7,803 nucleotides of DNA. It comes from Prolixibacteraceae bacterium (GTDB taxonomy: Bacteria; Bacteroidota; Bacteroidia; Bacteroidales; Prolixibacteraceae). The stretch covers positions 1-7,803 of the forward strand of contig JAFGDX010000045.1 of assembly GCA_016931875.1 (NCBI GenBank), read 5' to 3'. The stretch's first letter is position 1; the number at the start of each line of letters is the position of its first letter. A program made the position numbers and the translations under genes. Below, one piece after another: positions 1-6,996 of this stretch. The notes beneath the pieces were generated by a model, which worked only from the letters and a program-made list of their open reading frames with translations, was not told the DNA's origin and did no database searches.

Positions 1-384
1 CCCAATTCATCAGCACAGGTCCGCGATTTTATTATTTCGTGGTACGATGATCCCACAAGCACAGCCTATGCCGGCGAAGGATTAAACCTGATGCAACGAA
101 TTCTGGAATTAAAAATGGACATTCCAACGGTGGGCGCTTCAGGTGCGGTTTTTGGAATTTTACTGGCGTTTGGAATGTTGTTCCCCAATACCCAGCTGAT
201 GTTGCTTTTCCCTCCCATCCCGATAAAAGCCAAGTATTTTGTAATTGGATACGGGTTGATTGAACTTTATTTGGGACTGGCGCAACCGGGCAGCAATGTG
301 GCGCATTTTGCTCACCTGGGGGGAATGTTGTTCGGATTTATTCTGATAAAGTACTGGAACAAAAATTCGAGACATTTTTATTAA
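1..384 (+). CDS. Rhomboid family intramembrane serine protease, 5' end cut by window edge
   Basis: The reading frame is open from the first base and gives 127 residues of the C-terminal part; an internal ATG at 91 is not the true start. Rhomboids cleave substrates within the membrane using a Ser-His dyad. The nucleophile motif GASGAVFG is present with its serine at codon 139-141, and the histidine sits in AHLGGMLFG with its codon at 313-315. Both lie in hydrophobic helices, with a third helix between them (roughly bases 220-280). This matches the last three transmembrane helices of a six-helix bacterial rhomboid; the N-terminal helices and the His/Asn oxyanion region lie outside the window. 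The protein ends soon after the last helix, unlike the neighbouring paralogue. It lies 34 bases upstream of the second rhomboid and is probably co-transcribed with it. The substrate cannot be inferred. Confidence 0.93.
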   Translation, partial: PNSSAQVRDFIISWYDDPTSTAYAGEGLNLMQRILELKMDIPTVGASGAVFGILLAFGMLFPNTQLMLLFPPIPIKAKYFVIGYGLIELYLGLAQPGSNVAHFAHLGGMLFGFILIKYWNKNSRHFY

Positions 385-418
385 GTTTAAGATTTGATTT
401 TTGAAATCAGTATAAAAA

Positions 419-1288
419 GTGGATATTATAAGCGACATAAAATATACGTTTAAAAAGGGTTCAGTATTAACCCGCCTGATTTATGTCAACCTTGGCGTAT
501 TTTTGGTGATAAAACTGGTCGGTGTATTTTCTATCCTTGCCGGTCAGCCTTTTTCACTTGCTTACTGGCTGGCACTTCCTTCGGGTGTGAACGATCTTAT
601 TCTGCGGCCACACACACTGATAACCTATATGTTTTTGCACGAAAATTTCCTTCACATTCTTTTTAATCTTTTGGGATTGTATTGGTTTGGAAAATTGTTT
701 TTGTACAATTTTGAAGGGAATAAACTGTTGAGTGTTTACTTGCTGGGTGGAATTGCCGGGGGTATTTTGTATATGGTTTCCTACAGTGTGTTTCCGGTTT
801 TTGCTTCGGCGCGTGGCTTGCTGCTTGGCGCATCGGCATCGGTATTTGCTGTTCTGGTTGCCGTGGCTGTTTACGAGCCCAACCGTGAAATAGGCCTGAT
901 GTTTATTGGAAGAGTAGCATTGAAATATGTGGCCGGATTTTATGTTTTGCTTTCTGTTTTGAGTATATCAAGTTCAAATCCGGGTGGGAATATTGCCCAT
1001 CTTGGCGGTGCTGCCTGGGGCTGGTTTTATATTTATCAGCTCCGAAGAGGAAAAGACTGGGGAAGGGGACTGGTAAAACTCCTGAATAAAGTGCCCGGAA
1101 TGTTTTCTCAAAAAAGTAAAATGAAGGTGACCTACAAACAGCCTCCGCGCGACGATTACGAGTACAACCGGCGGAAAAACCTCAAACAGGAAGAAATCAA
1201 CCGCATTTTAGATAAAATTGCAAAATCGGGATACGAAAGTCTTACAAAAGAAGAAAAAGAACTGTTGTTCAAACAGGGGAAAAAATAA
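419..1288 (+). CDS. Rhomboid family intramembrane serine protease with charged C-terminal extension
   Basis: A 289-residue membrane protein, predicted to be an intramembrane serine protease. The start is GTG at 419: an in-frame stop at 413-415 rules out any start further upstream, and the N-terminal sequence (basic, then a helix at about 20-40) fits a complete rhomboid. The motif HENFLHILFN (residues 74-83) supplies the helix-2 His79/Asn83 pair that stabilises the oxyanion. The likely nucleophile is Ser139 in GASAS, and the likely general base is His194 in NIAHLGGAAWG. GASA replaces the commoner GASG, which still keeps the serine. After the last helix (about 192-208) there is a basic cytoplasmic tail of about 80 residues, ending in a short helical segment (253-287, with YESLTKEEKELLF). 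It resembles the DUF6576-type tail I recall on Bacteroidota rhomboids; that name is from memory. It follows another rhomboid gene and converges with the YihY gene, 18 bases away. Confidence 0.93.
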   Translation: MDIISDIKYTFKKGSVLTRLIYVNLGVFLVIKLVGVFSILAGQPFSLAYWLALPSGVNDLILRPHTLITYMFLHENFLHILFNLLGLYWFGKLFLYNFEGNKLLSVYLLGGIAGGILYMVSYSVFPVFASARGLLLGASASVFAVLVAVAVYEPNREIGLMFIGRVALKYVAGFYVLLSVLSISSSNPGGNIAHLGGAAWGWFYIYQLRRGKDWGRGLVKLLNKVPGMFSQKSKMKVTYKQPPRDDYEYNRRKNLKQEEINRILDKIAKSGYESLTKEEKELLFKQGKK

Positions 1289-1322
1289 TGTAAAATGGCT
1301 CCGTGCCTATAAAATATTTTTT
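1280..1322. terminator. Possible bidirectional terminator between convergent genes
   Basis: AAAAAATA at 1280-1287 is complementary to TATTTTTT at 1315-1322. Between them lies a small GGC/GCC stem (1297-1299 with 1305-1307) with a TCCGT loop. The A-tract and T-tract flank the stem symmetrically, so it could end transcription from both the rhomboid and the YihY gene, whose stop codons are only 18 bases apart. The stem is AT-rich with a poorly paired middle, and parts overlap both coding ends, so the call is weak. Confidence 0.3.
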
Positions 1323-2248
1323 TCTTCCTTTTCAGTGTGTGCCTGGTAAATGCTGGCATTCAACTCAAAGCCCACCAGAAGAATCAACGACATTACATAG
1401 ATTAGCAGAAGTATGATTAATAATGTACCAATGGAGCCATACAAAATATTGTAGCGGCTAAAGTTATTTATATAGTAGGTAAAACCGGCAATTGTTATTA
1501 AACTCAGTACCGTTGCCAGTGTTCCGCCGGCAGAAATAAACCGCCATTTTGTTTTTTTTGCCGGCGCCATATAATACAAAAATGAATAGGCAAAAAAGAA
1601 CAGTAAAATGGTAATTACCCATTTCCCAAACGTTAACAGGTAGATGGTAAGCGAATCCCGCAGAATATTGGTATCCTGAAGATAATTGATGAGCCACTGC
1701 CCGCCGGTTAGTAAAGCAATGGCAACAGTTAAAAGGATGGAAAGTATAAAAAGCAGTATTATTGCTGCCATTCGCTGGCTAACCCACGAACGGCGGTAGA
1801 TGCTGTGAACCGTGGCATCAAACGCGCTCATCATCGAGGCCAGTCCGTTGGTTGAAAAAATCAGCGCCGCAAAAAATCCAAAGGAAAGCAAATCACCACG
1901 GGGCTGTTTAAGAATAATTGCAAGTGTTTCTTCAACGGTTGAAAATGTGCTTGCCGGCACCACCTGCTGTACCAGCAGAAAAAGTTCATCCTGAAAATTT
2001 TCGATAGGAATATACGGGATAAGGGTAAAAAGAAAGATTACAAAAGGGAAGAAGGCGATAAAGAACGAAAATGCAATGGCCGAAGCACGGGTGGTTATCG
2101 AGCCGTCAACAATACTTCTCCAAAAAAACAGCGCAACGTTGTAAATGGGAACACCATCAAAAAAAGGGAACGAAACTTTTTGTGCCTTTTCAGCTATTTT
2201 CTCCCCAATCTTTTTAACGCGGTCTGCATTTAAAAAACCCACTTTCAT
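1307..2248 (-). CDS. YihY/BrkB family (formerly 'RNase BN'-annotated) inner membrane protein
   Basis: A 313-residue polytopic membrane protein. A cytoplasmic basic N-terminus (about 1-45) precedes six hydrophobic helices at about 54-78, 122-141, 160-183, 205-226, 237-259 and 272-293. The family signatures I recognise are the RASAIAFSFFIAFFP stretch in helix 1 (54-68), the NGLASMMSAFDATVH region (134-148) after helix 2, and the closing GFELNASIYQAH (293-304). Length and layout are typical. Family members were once annotated as ribonuclease BN, but that activity belongs to another protein; the real function is unsettled, with transport or envelope roles proposed. The ATG start at 2248 lies 6 bases after the stop of the upstream DUF4783-type gene, so the two form an operon. 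The short charged tail (305-313, TEKEEKNIL) is unremarkable. Confidence 0.92.
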   Translation of the reverse strand: MKVGFLNADRVKKIGEKIAEKAQKVSFPFFDGVPIYNVALFFWRSIVDGSITTRASAIAFSFFIAFFPFVIFLFTLIPYIPIENFQDELFLLVQQVVPASTFSTVEETLAIILKQPRGDLLSFGFFAALIFSTNGLASMMSAFDATVHSIYRRSWVSQRMAAIILLFILSILLTVAIALLTGGQWLINYLQDTNILRDSLTIYLLTFGKWVITILLFFFAYSFLYYMAPAKKTKWRFISAGGTLATVLSLITIAGFTYYINNFSRYNILYGSIGTLLIILLLIYVMSLILLVGFELNASIYQAHTEKEEKNIL

Positions 2249-2254
2249 AGGGTA

Positions 2255-2659
2255 TCATTGTTTTTCTATTCTTAGTTGGTGAATGTATTCTTTCCCTTCG
2301 CTTTGTTTTAAAAGAAAATAAACCCTGAAGTTTCCTTTTAGTGTTTTTAAATTTCCAATAACCGATTTTGCTCCTTCTTTGCTGCTGTTGCTGTTATGAA
2401 GTACAGTAAATTCTTCGGGAATATAATTATTGAAAAAGTTTCCTACAATTTGTTGAGCCTGTGCTTTGCTGTACACATTTTCATTTTCGAGCACTACCAG
2501 CTCCACATTCTGGTTAAAATAACGCGACAGTATTTTTACATTTCCTTGTTTTAATCCCAGAACAATTTCATCAGGAACCTGAGCAATACCGGGCAGAGTT
2601 GCTAAAACCAATCCGAAAACCAGAAAAGCTGAAATGATTTGTTTTTTTGTCAGAGCCAT
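2255..2659 (-). CDS. Small exported protein, DUF4783-like
   Basis: A 134-residue protein with a clear signal peptide: basic start (KK at 5-6), hydrophobic core (about 9-23) and a plausible cleavage site after GIA at 24-26. There is no lipobox cysteine, so a soluble periplasmic location is expected. The mature part (27-134) looks like a compact alpha+beta fold of the NTF2-like type. A helix region (28-48) includes the pattern GLKQGNVKILSRYFNQNVEL, a second helix is around 64-79, and the rest is strand-rich and ends in HQLRIEK. I recognise this as the DUF4783 family of Bacteroidota, function unknown; the fold statement is inference. It is the first gene of a leftward pair with the YihY gene and diverges from rlmH. 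From memory, DUF4783 genes often lie near rlmH, nadC and yihY; no nadC is seen here. Confidence 0.85.
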   Translation of the reverse strand: MALTKKQIISAFLVFGLVLATLPGIAQVPDEIVLGLKQGNVKILSRYFNQNVELVVLENENVYSKAQAQQIVGNFFNNYIPEEFTVLHNSNSSKEGAKSVIGNLKTLKGNFRVYFLLKQSEGKEYIHQLRIEKQ

Positions 2660-2764
2660 ATTTTTTTATTTATTAGGTGCCAAACCATTAGCAAAAACTG
2701 TGCAAAACCGATTTATACACTTAATTTTAGTGTAAATTTATAAAATTAAAATTCAATTGACGGA
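2660..2764. promoter_or_regulatory. Divergent intergenic region with inverted repeat TACACT-N7-AGTGTA
   Basis: This 105-base, very AT-rich gap must hold the promoters for the leftward DUF4783-yihY pair and the rightward rlmH cluster. I found no exact TAnnTTTG box on either strand. The near matches are TAATTTTA (2722-2729) and TAAATTTA (2733-2740) for the rightward direction, and TAATGGTTTG with a spacer two bases too long (complement of 2681-2690) for the leftward one. A perfect 6-base inverted repeat (2716-2721 and 2729-2734, 7-base loop) overlaps the rightward candidates. It could be an operator, or chance in AT-rich DNA. Confidence 0.4.
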
Positions 2765-3238
2765 ATGAAGCTTACTTTATTGGTTGTTGGCAAAACAGAT
2801 AAAACATTTATAAAAGAAGCAACCGAAGAATATATTAAACGTTTGAGGCATTATATTCCCTTTGAAATGGAAGTTATTCCGGATGTAAAAAAGGCCGGAA
2901 ATCTAACGTTTGAACAGCAAAAAGTAAAAGAAGGCGAACGAATTCTTTCCAAAGATTTTTCAGGAAAAGAAATGCATTTGTTTGATGAGAAGGGAAAAAT
3001 GTTCAGTTCAAAAGAATTTTCCCAATTTCTTGAAAAAAAGATGCTTAGCGGTTTAAAAGAACTGGTGTTTGTGATTGGCGGGCCCTATGGTTTTTCGGAT
3101 GAGGTGTATAAAAAGGCAGATTCAAAAATTTCGTTATCGCGTATGACATTTTCGCATCAAATGGCGCGACTTTTGTGTGTAGAGCAGTTTTACAGGGCTT
3201 TTACCATTATTAAAGGAGAACCGTATCATCATGATTAA
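2765..3238 (+). CDS. rlmH: 23S rRNA (pseudouridine-1915-N3)-methyltransferase RlmH
   Basis: A 157-residue protein that matches RlmH along its full length. RlmH is a homodimeric SPOUT-class enzyme that uses S-adenosylmethionine to methylate N3 of pseudouridine 1915 in helix 69 of 23S rRNA, on assembled 70S ribosomes. The sequence begins MKLTLLVVGKT and contains the SAM-binding glycine loop VIGGPYGF (103-110). It carries the SPOUT knot signature at 124-145 (LSRMTFSHQMARLL, then EQFYRA) and closes with the family's C-terminal GEPYHHD (151-157). The usual family length is about 155-160 residues, so it is complete. It starts the rightward cluster, and its last 8 bases overlap the start of the histidine kinase gene. 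Confidence 0.98.
   Translation: MKLTLLVVGKTDKTFIKEATEEYIKRLRHYIPFEMEVIPDVKKAGNLTFEQQKVKEGERILSKDFSGKEMHLFDEKGKMFSSKEFSQFLEKKMLSGLKELVFVIGGPYGFSDEVYKKADSKISLSRMTFSHQMARLLCVEQFYRAFTIIKGEPYHHD
3213..3218 (+). promoter_or_regulatory. AAGGAG ribosome-binding-like site before the kinase start
   Basis: AAGGAG lies inside the 3' end of rlmH, 12 bases upstream of the ATG at 3231 and 21 upstream of the alternative ATG at 3240. Such motifs are uncommon in this window. If it is used, its spacing favours 3231 as the kinase start. It also encodes the Lys-Gly-Glu near the end of RlmH, so it may be coincidental. Confidence 0.35.
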
Positions 3239-6200
3239 TATGCTGCTGAAACTCAATAAATACATTTACCTTACTGTTTCCGTTGGCCTTTTTCTTACTG
3301 CAGCAATTATTGAAAATGGGTTGTTAAACAGACACCCCGAAGAATACCTCATCGACGATTTTCAGGCACAGGTAATTGCAGATGAAAACAGGCTGGAAAA
3401 AAGCTTGCTCGATATTTCCCAAATTATTACGGAAGAAGATTATTGGGGGGAATTAAACAATTATCTGAAAAACAACGATCTCTTGCTCGAAGAAGAAGGG
3501 GTGGGAGTTTTAATTTATAATTCAGGCAGATTAAATTACTGGTCTGATCGCTCACTTTCGTTTTACAATAATCTGGGAGAGTTTGAAAATCTGGATGGTT
3601 TGGTGGAGTTGCCAAACGGGTACTACCTGGTGCAGGCTTTGCATAACGACAGTGTAAGCATTGTTGGGCTGCAGCTGATAAAAAATAACTTTTACTACGA
3701 AAATAAATACCTCAAGAATACTTTTCTGAAAAAATACAACCTGCCCGAAGAGTATGATATTATTGAAGATGATATTGAAAAACTGCCCCGAATTGTTAAC
3801 CGCGAAGGTCGGTTTCTATTCTCAATTTTGCCGGCCGGTCAGTATCTGTGTACAACAAAACAGTTGTATTACCCCGGGTTTATTTATCTTTTTGGCTTAT
3901 TTATTTTACTGTTTTATTTCCGAAAGGAGTTTATTGAATCAACCGCTCCGTTTTTCCTGAAGCTTTTTGCACTTGCGGCAACCTTGTTTATTGTTTACTG
4001 GTTGCATCTTCTTTTTCAGATTCCCAAAGTATTTTTTCACCTCCAGTTTTTCAGCCCCGAGTATTTTGCGCTGAATAACTGGCTTCCTTCGCTGGGCGAC
4101 TATGTTTTGTTAGCCATGTTTTTCTTTTTCTGGATGTACAATTTTGCCAGCGATTTAAACATTCAGGAAATTCATGAGAATTCAAAACTTTCCAGGAAAT
4201 TTGTCATTGCGCTGCTTCTGCTTTTTGTTGCCAGTTTGTATTTGCTGGTAAACTACTATATTAAGGAACTGGTGTTTAACTCAACTCTTTCCTTTTCGTT
4301 TAATAAAATCACCGAAATTTCGCCGCAAAGTGTACTGGGTATTTTTGCCGTTGGATTGTTTTTGCTGGCAGTTCTGTTTTTTACCATCAAGGTAAATATG
4401 CAGGCCCGTGACGATTTTAAACATCTTCAATTTGCCGCGCTGGTGTTGGGAATAAGTGTTTTTCTTGCCGTCATTCAGCTTATTTCTATTCAGAAAATAT
4501 ACTACACCGTGCTGGCCTATTTTATTGTGTCAGCCATCCTGGCGGTATTTTTTGGGAAAAATTACCTGCAAAAATTTACCCTGAGTTACCTCATTATTTT
4601 TGTTTCCATCACCGCTGTTTATTCGCTTTTAATCATTTATCACACCACCGTCGAAAAAGAACGTCAATATCAGAAATTACTGGCCGTTACACTGGTAGCC
4701 GAACACGACCCGGCGGCCGAGGTTTTTCTGTCCGAAATTCAGGAACAAATCAGGGTCGACCCGCAAATTATGCAGCTACTGTTTGAAAACCGCGACCAGG
4801 TGGAAGATTATCTGCTTGAAACCTATTTTAACAGCTATTTCAGAAAATATATTGTGGATGTGATTGTTTGTTACCCGGAAGACAAACTGGTTTTGATGGA
4901 AATGGGAGACACGGTGGATTGCTATCCGTTTTTTGAAGATTTAATTGAAAGCCAGGGAATGCAAATACCGGGCACCGATTTCTATTTTATGGACAATATG
5001 AATGGACGGATTTCATACACAGGGAGTTTAAAATACAGCCGCGAAGCATCCATTTTTATCAATATCGACTCCGATTTGCTTTTTGAAGGAATTGGTTTCC
5101 CCGAATTGTTAATCGACAAATCGATGATGAAACCCGACGACTATAAAAAGTTTGATTACGCCAAATATTACGGAGGAGATTTGACCGATAAATACGGTGA
5201 TTACAATTACAACTCGTATGTTGACCGCTATCTGGAAATGGCTTCTGACGATGACTTTTCGTTTATTACCGACCAGGAATATACCTTTAAAAAGTGGGAT
5301 GGAATGGAACATCTCATTTACAATACACGCGAAGACAATTACGTAATTGTTTCCCGCGAGCTTTTTACCATTGTCGATTATCTTATCTCTTTTCCCTATC
5401 TCTTTGTTTTCTATTTTCTTTCAGTAATGATTTTACTTCTGATAGGAAGCCGCAACCTCCGGAACCGACGGGTGAATTTTGATTTGAAATTTAAAATTCA
5501 GGCAGCCATTATTTCCATTGTTTTTGTTTCGCTTTTGGTAGTTGCCCTGGCAACCATATTTTACAATATCGACCGTTACAAAACCAAACACCGGAGCGAT
5601 TTGGATGAAAAAATGAAATCGATAGCCGAAGAAATTGATATGCGGCTGGAGAATGTTACTGAAATAAATAATGAATTGCGCGAAGTACTCGACGGCGAAC
5701 TGGCAAAATTATCGAATATTTTCAGAACCGATATCAATATTTATGGGAACGACGGGCGTCTGGTTTCGTCATCGCGTTTTGAAGTTTACGACCGCGGGCT
5801 GGTTTCCACACGTATCAACGCACAGGCCTATTACGAAATTGTGGGGAATTACCAAATTGGCTATTTCCAGCGCGAAAAAATTGGCGAATTATCCTATTTA
5901 TCGGCCTACCGCCCCATTGTAAATTTTAGGGGCGATTATCTCGGAATTATTAATCTTCCGTATTTTATCCGCCAGGATAATTACAGCCAGGAAATTTCTA
6001 CTTTTATCGTGGCATTTATCAATTTATATGTGTTGCTGTTTTTGGCCAGCATTATTGTAGCCGTGTTTATTGCCAACCAAATAACACGGCCCCTGGTGGT
6101 TATTCAGGAAAACCTTCAGAAAATGGAACTGGGAAAACAAAACGAGCCGATACTTTATAACCGCCACGACGAAATTGGGAGCCTGGTAAAAGAATACAAT

Positions 6201-6956
6201 AAAAAAGTGGAAGAACTGGCCATCAGTGCCGACTTGCTGGCACGTTCGGAACGCGAATCAGCGTGGCGCGAAATGGCCAAACAAATTGCCCACGAAATTA
6301 AAAACCCGCTTACCCCCATGAAACTTAATATTCAGCATTTACAACGGGCAAAAGGAGAAGGGAAAGAATACAACGAATACATTGAACGAGTTACAGCAAC
6401 ATTGATTGAACAAATCGATAATCTTTCAAATATCGCTACTGAGTTTTCCAATTTTGCTAAAATTCCCACGGCGCGAAACCAGGTTTTTTTACTTGCCGAA
6501 CAACTTCGAAAAGTATTGGCCCTTTTTGAAACCCACGAGAATGTAAATATTGATTTCAATTCAAACGGCTGGGAAGATTTGCAGGTAAATGCTGACCGCG
6601 AACAACTTTCACGGGCAATCATCAACCTGGTTAAAAACGGCATCCAGTCGGTACCCGAAACCAGAAAAGGGAAAATTGATATTTTACTGAACAAACGCGA
6701 GCACATGGCTGTAATTTCGGTTTCCGATAACGGAACAGGCGTTCCTGTTGATTTACGCGACAAACTGTTTAGCCCGAGTTTTACAACCAAATCAAGCGGG
6801 ATGGGACTCGGACTTGCCATCGTAAAAAACATTGTCGAAAATTTTAAAGGGAAAGTATGGTTCGAAACCAAAATGGGAAAAGGAACCACTTTTTTTGTTG
6901 AAATCCCGGTGTACGAGAGCAGAGGAAAAACAAACCAGGAAGATTATACGGGTTAA
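3231..6956 (+). CDS. Very large membrane sensor histidine kinase, NtrY-like catalytic core
   Basis: A 1241-residue kinase expected to autophosphorylate on His and pass phosphate to an unidentified response regulator. Predicted order: TM1 (11-27); extracytoplasmic region A (28-212); an eight-helix block (about 213-229, 241-262, 288-306, 323-343, 368-387, 399-421, 425-441, 450-470); extracytoplasmic region B (471-718); TM10 (720-739); a basic cytoplasmic loop (741-757); TM11 (758-777); a Cache-like region C (778-924); TM12 (925-948); HAMP (about 949-1000, DEIG at 980-983); HisKA with phospho-acceptor His1021 in AHEIKNPLTPMKL; and HATPase_c. In the ATPase domain the N box has Asn1132/Asn1136, the G1 box is DNGTG (1166-1170), the F box is LFSPSFTTK (1179-1187) and the G2 box is GMGLGL (1190-1195). 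Basic residues fall on the predicted inner side of the helices, supporting this topology. All catalytic motifs are intact. There is no receiver domain and no regulator gene in the window. ATG 3231 is chosen from the AAGGAG spacing; ATG 3240 would remove three residues. It overlaps rlmH by 8 bases. Ligand and regulon are unknown. Confidence 0.95.
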   Translation: MINMLLKLNKYIYLTVSVGLFLTAAIIENGLLNRHPEEYLIDDFQAQVIADENRLEKSLLDISQIITEEDYWGELNNYLKNNDLLLEEEGVGVLIYNSGRLNYWSDRSLSFYNNLGEFENLDGLVELPNGYYLVQALHNDSVSIVGLQLIKNNFYYENKYLKNTFLKKYNLPEEYDIIEDDIEKLPRIVNREGRFLFSILPAGQYLCTTKQLYYPGFIYLFGLFILLFYFRKEFIESTAPFFLKLFALAATLFIVYWLHLLFQIPKVFFHLQFFSPEYFALNNWLPSLGDYVLLAMFFFFWMYNFASDLNIQEIHENSKLSRKFVIALLLLFVASLYLLVNYYIKELVFNSTLSFSFNKITEISPQSVLGIFAVGLFLLAVLFFTIKVNMQARDDFKHLQFAALVLGISVFLAVIQLISIQKIYYTVLAYFIVSAILAVFFGKNYLQKFTLSYLIIFVSITAVYSLLIIYHTTVEKERQYQKLLAVTLVAEHDPAAEVFLSEIQEQIRVDPQIMQLLFENRDQVEDYLLETYFNSYFRKYIVDVIVCYPEDKLVLMEMGDTVDCYPFFEDLIESQGMQIPGTDFYFMDNMNGRISYTGSLKYSREASIFINIDSDLLFEGIGFPELLIDKSMMKPDDYKKFDYAKYYGGDLTDKYGDYNYNSYVDRYLEMASDDDFSFITDQEYTFKKWDGMEHLIYNTREDNYVIVSRELFTIVDYLISFPYLFVFYFLSVMILLLIGSRNLRNRRVNFDLKFKIQAAIISIVFVSLLVVALATIFYNIDRYKTKHRSDLDEKMKSIAEEIDMRLENVTEINNELREVLDGELAKLSNIFRTDINIYGNDGRLVSSSRFEVYDRGLVSTRINAQAYYEIVGNYQIGYFQREKIGELSYLSAYRPIVNFRGDYLGIINLPYFIRQDNYSQEISTFIVAFINLYVLLFLASIIVAVFIANQITRPLVVIQENLQKMELGKQNEPILYNRHDEIGSLVKEYNKKVEELAISADLLARSERESAWREMAKQIAHEIKNPLTPMKLNIQHLQRAKGEGKEYNEYIERVTATLIEQIDNLSNIATEFSNFAKIPTARNQVFLLAEQLRKVLALFETHENVNIDFNSNGWEDLQVNADREQLSRAIINLVKNGIQSVPETRKGKIDILLNKREHMAVISVSDNGTGVPVDLRDKLFSPSFTTKSSGMGLGLAIVKNIVENFKGKVWFETKMGKGTTFFVEIPVYESRGKTNQEDYTG

Positions 6957-6961
6957 TTTCT

Positions 6962-6969
6962 TATTTTTG
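6962..6969 (+). promoter_or_regulatory. TAnnTTTG-type -7 promoter element before the phosphoribosyltransferase gene
   Basis: TATTTTTG matches the Bacteroidota -7 consensus TAnnTTTG exactly and starts 5 bases after the kinase stop codon. It would place transcription start near 6976, with a leader of about 20 bases to the ATG at 6997. I see no TTG-type -33 element about 20 bases further upstream, so the match may be partial or chance. Confidence 0.4.
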
Positions 6970-6996
6970 AATGGTTACGAATACAAAACGTTAAAT

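Noticed and set aside
160..438. Minus-strand open frame of 92 codons across the rhomboid junction
   Set aside because: Antisense shadow of the rhomboid catalytic helices, with no domain or context.
1307..2248. Ribonuclease BN annotation for the YihY-type protein
   Set aside because: The historical name is a misassignment for this membrane family; six hydrophobic helices and no nuclease motif are seen.
6332..6889. Open frame of 185 codons on the minus strand, antisense to the kinase catalytic domain
   Set aside because: It lies wholly opposite the highly conserved HisKA-HATPase region, its product has a Ser/Phe-rich shadow composition, and no recognisable domain is seen.
3231..6956. Kinase as an artefactual fusion of two genes (membrane transporter-like part and kinase)
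   Set aside because: The frame is continuous, composition is even, and predicted topology alternates correctly through all 12 helices to the HAMP domain, so a single protein is the simpler reading.
6832..6996. Longer start for the phosphoribosyltransferase inside the kinase gene
   Set aside because: The extra 55 residues are a frame-shifted reading of the kinase C-terminus and of the intergenic sequence; ATG 6997 gives a natural family start.
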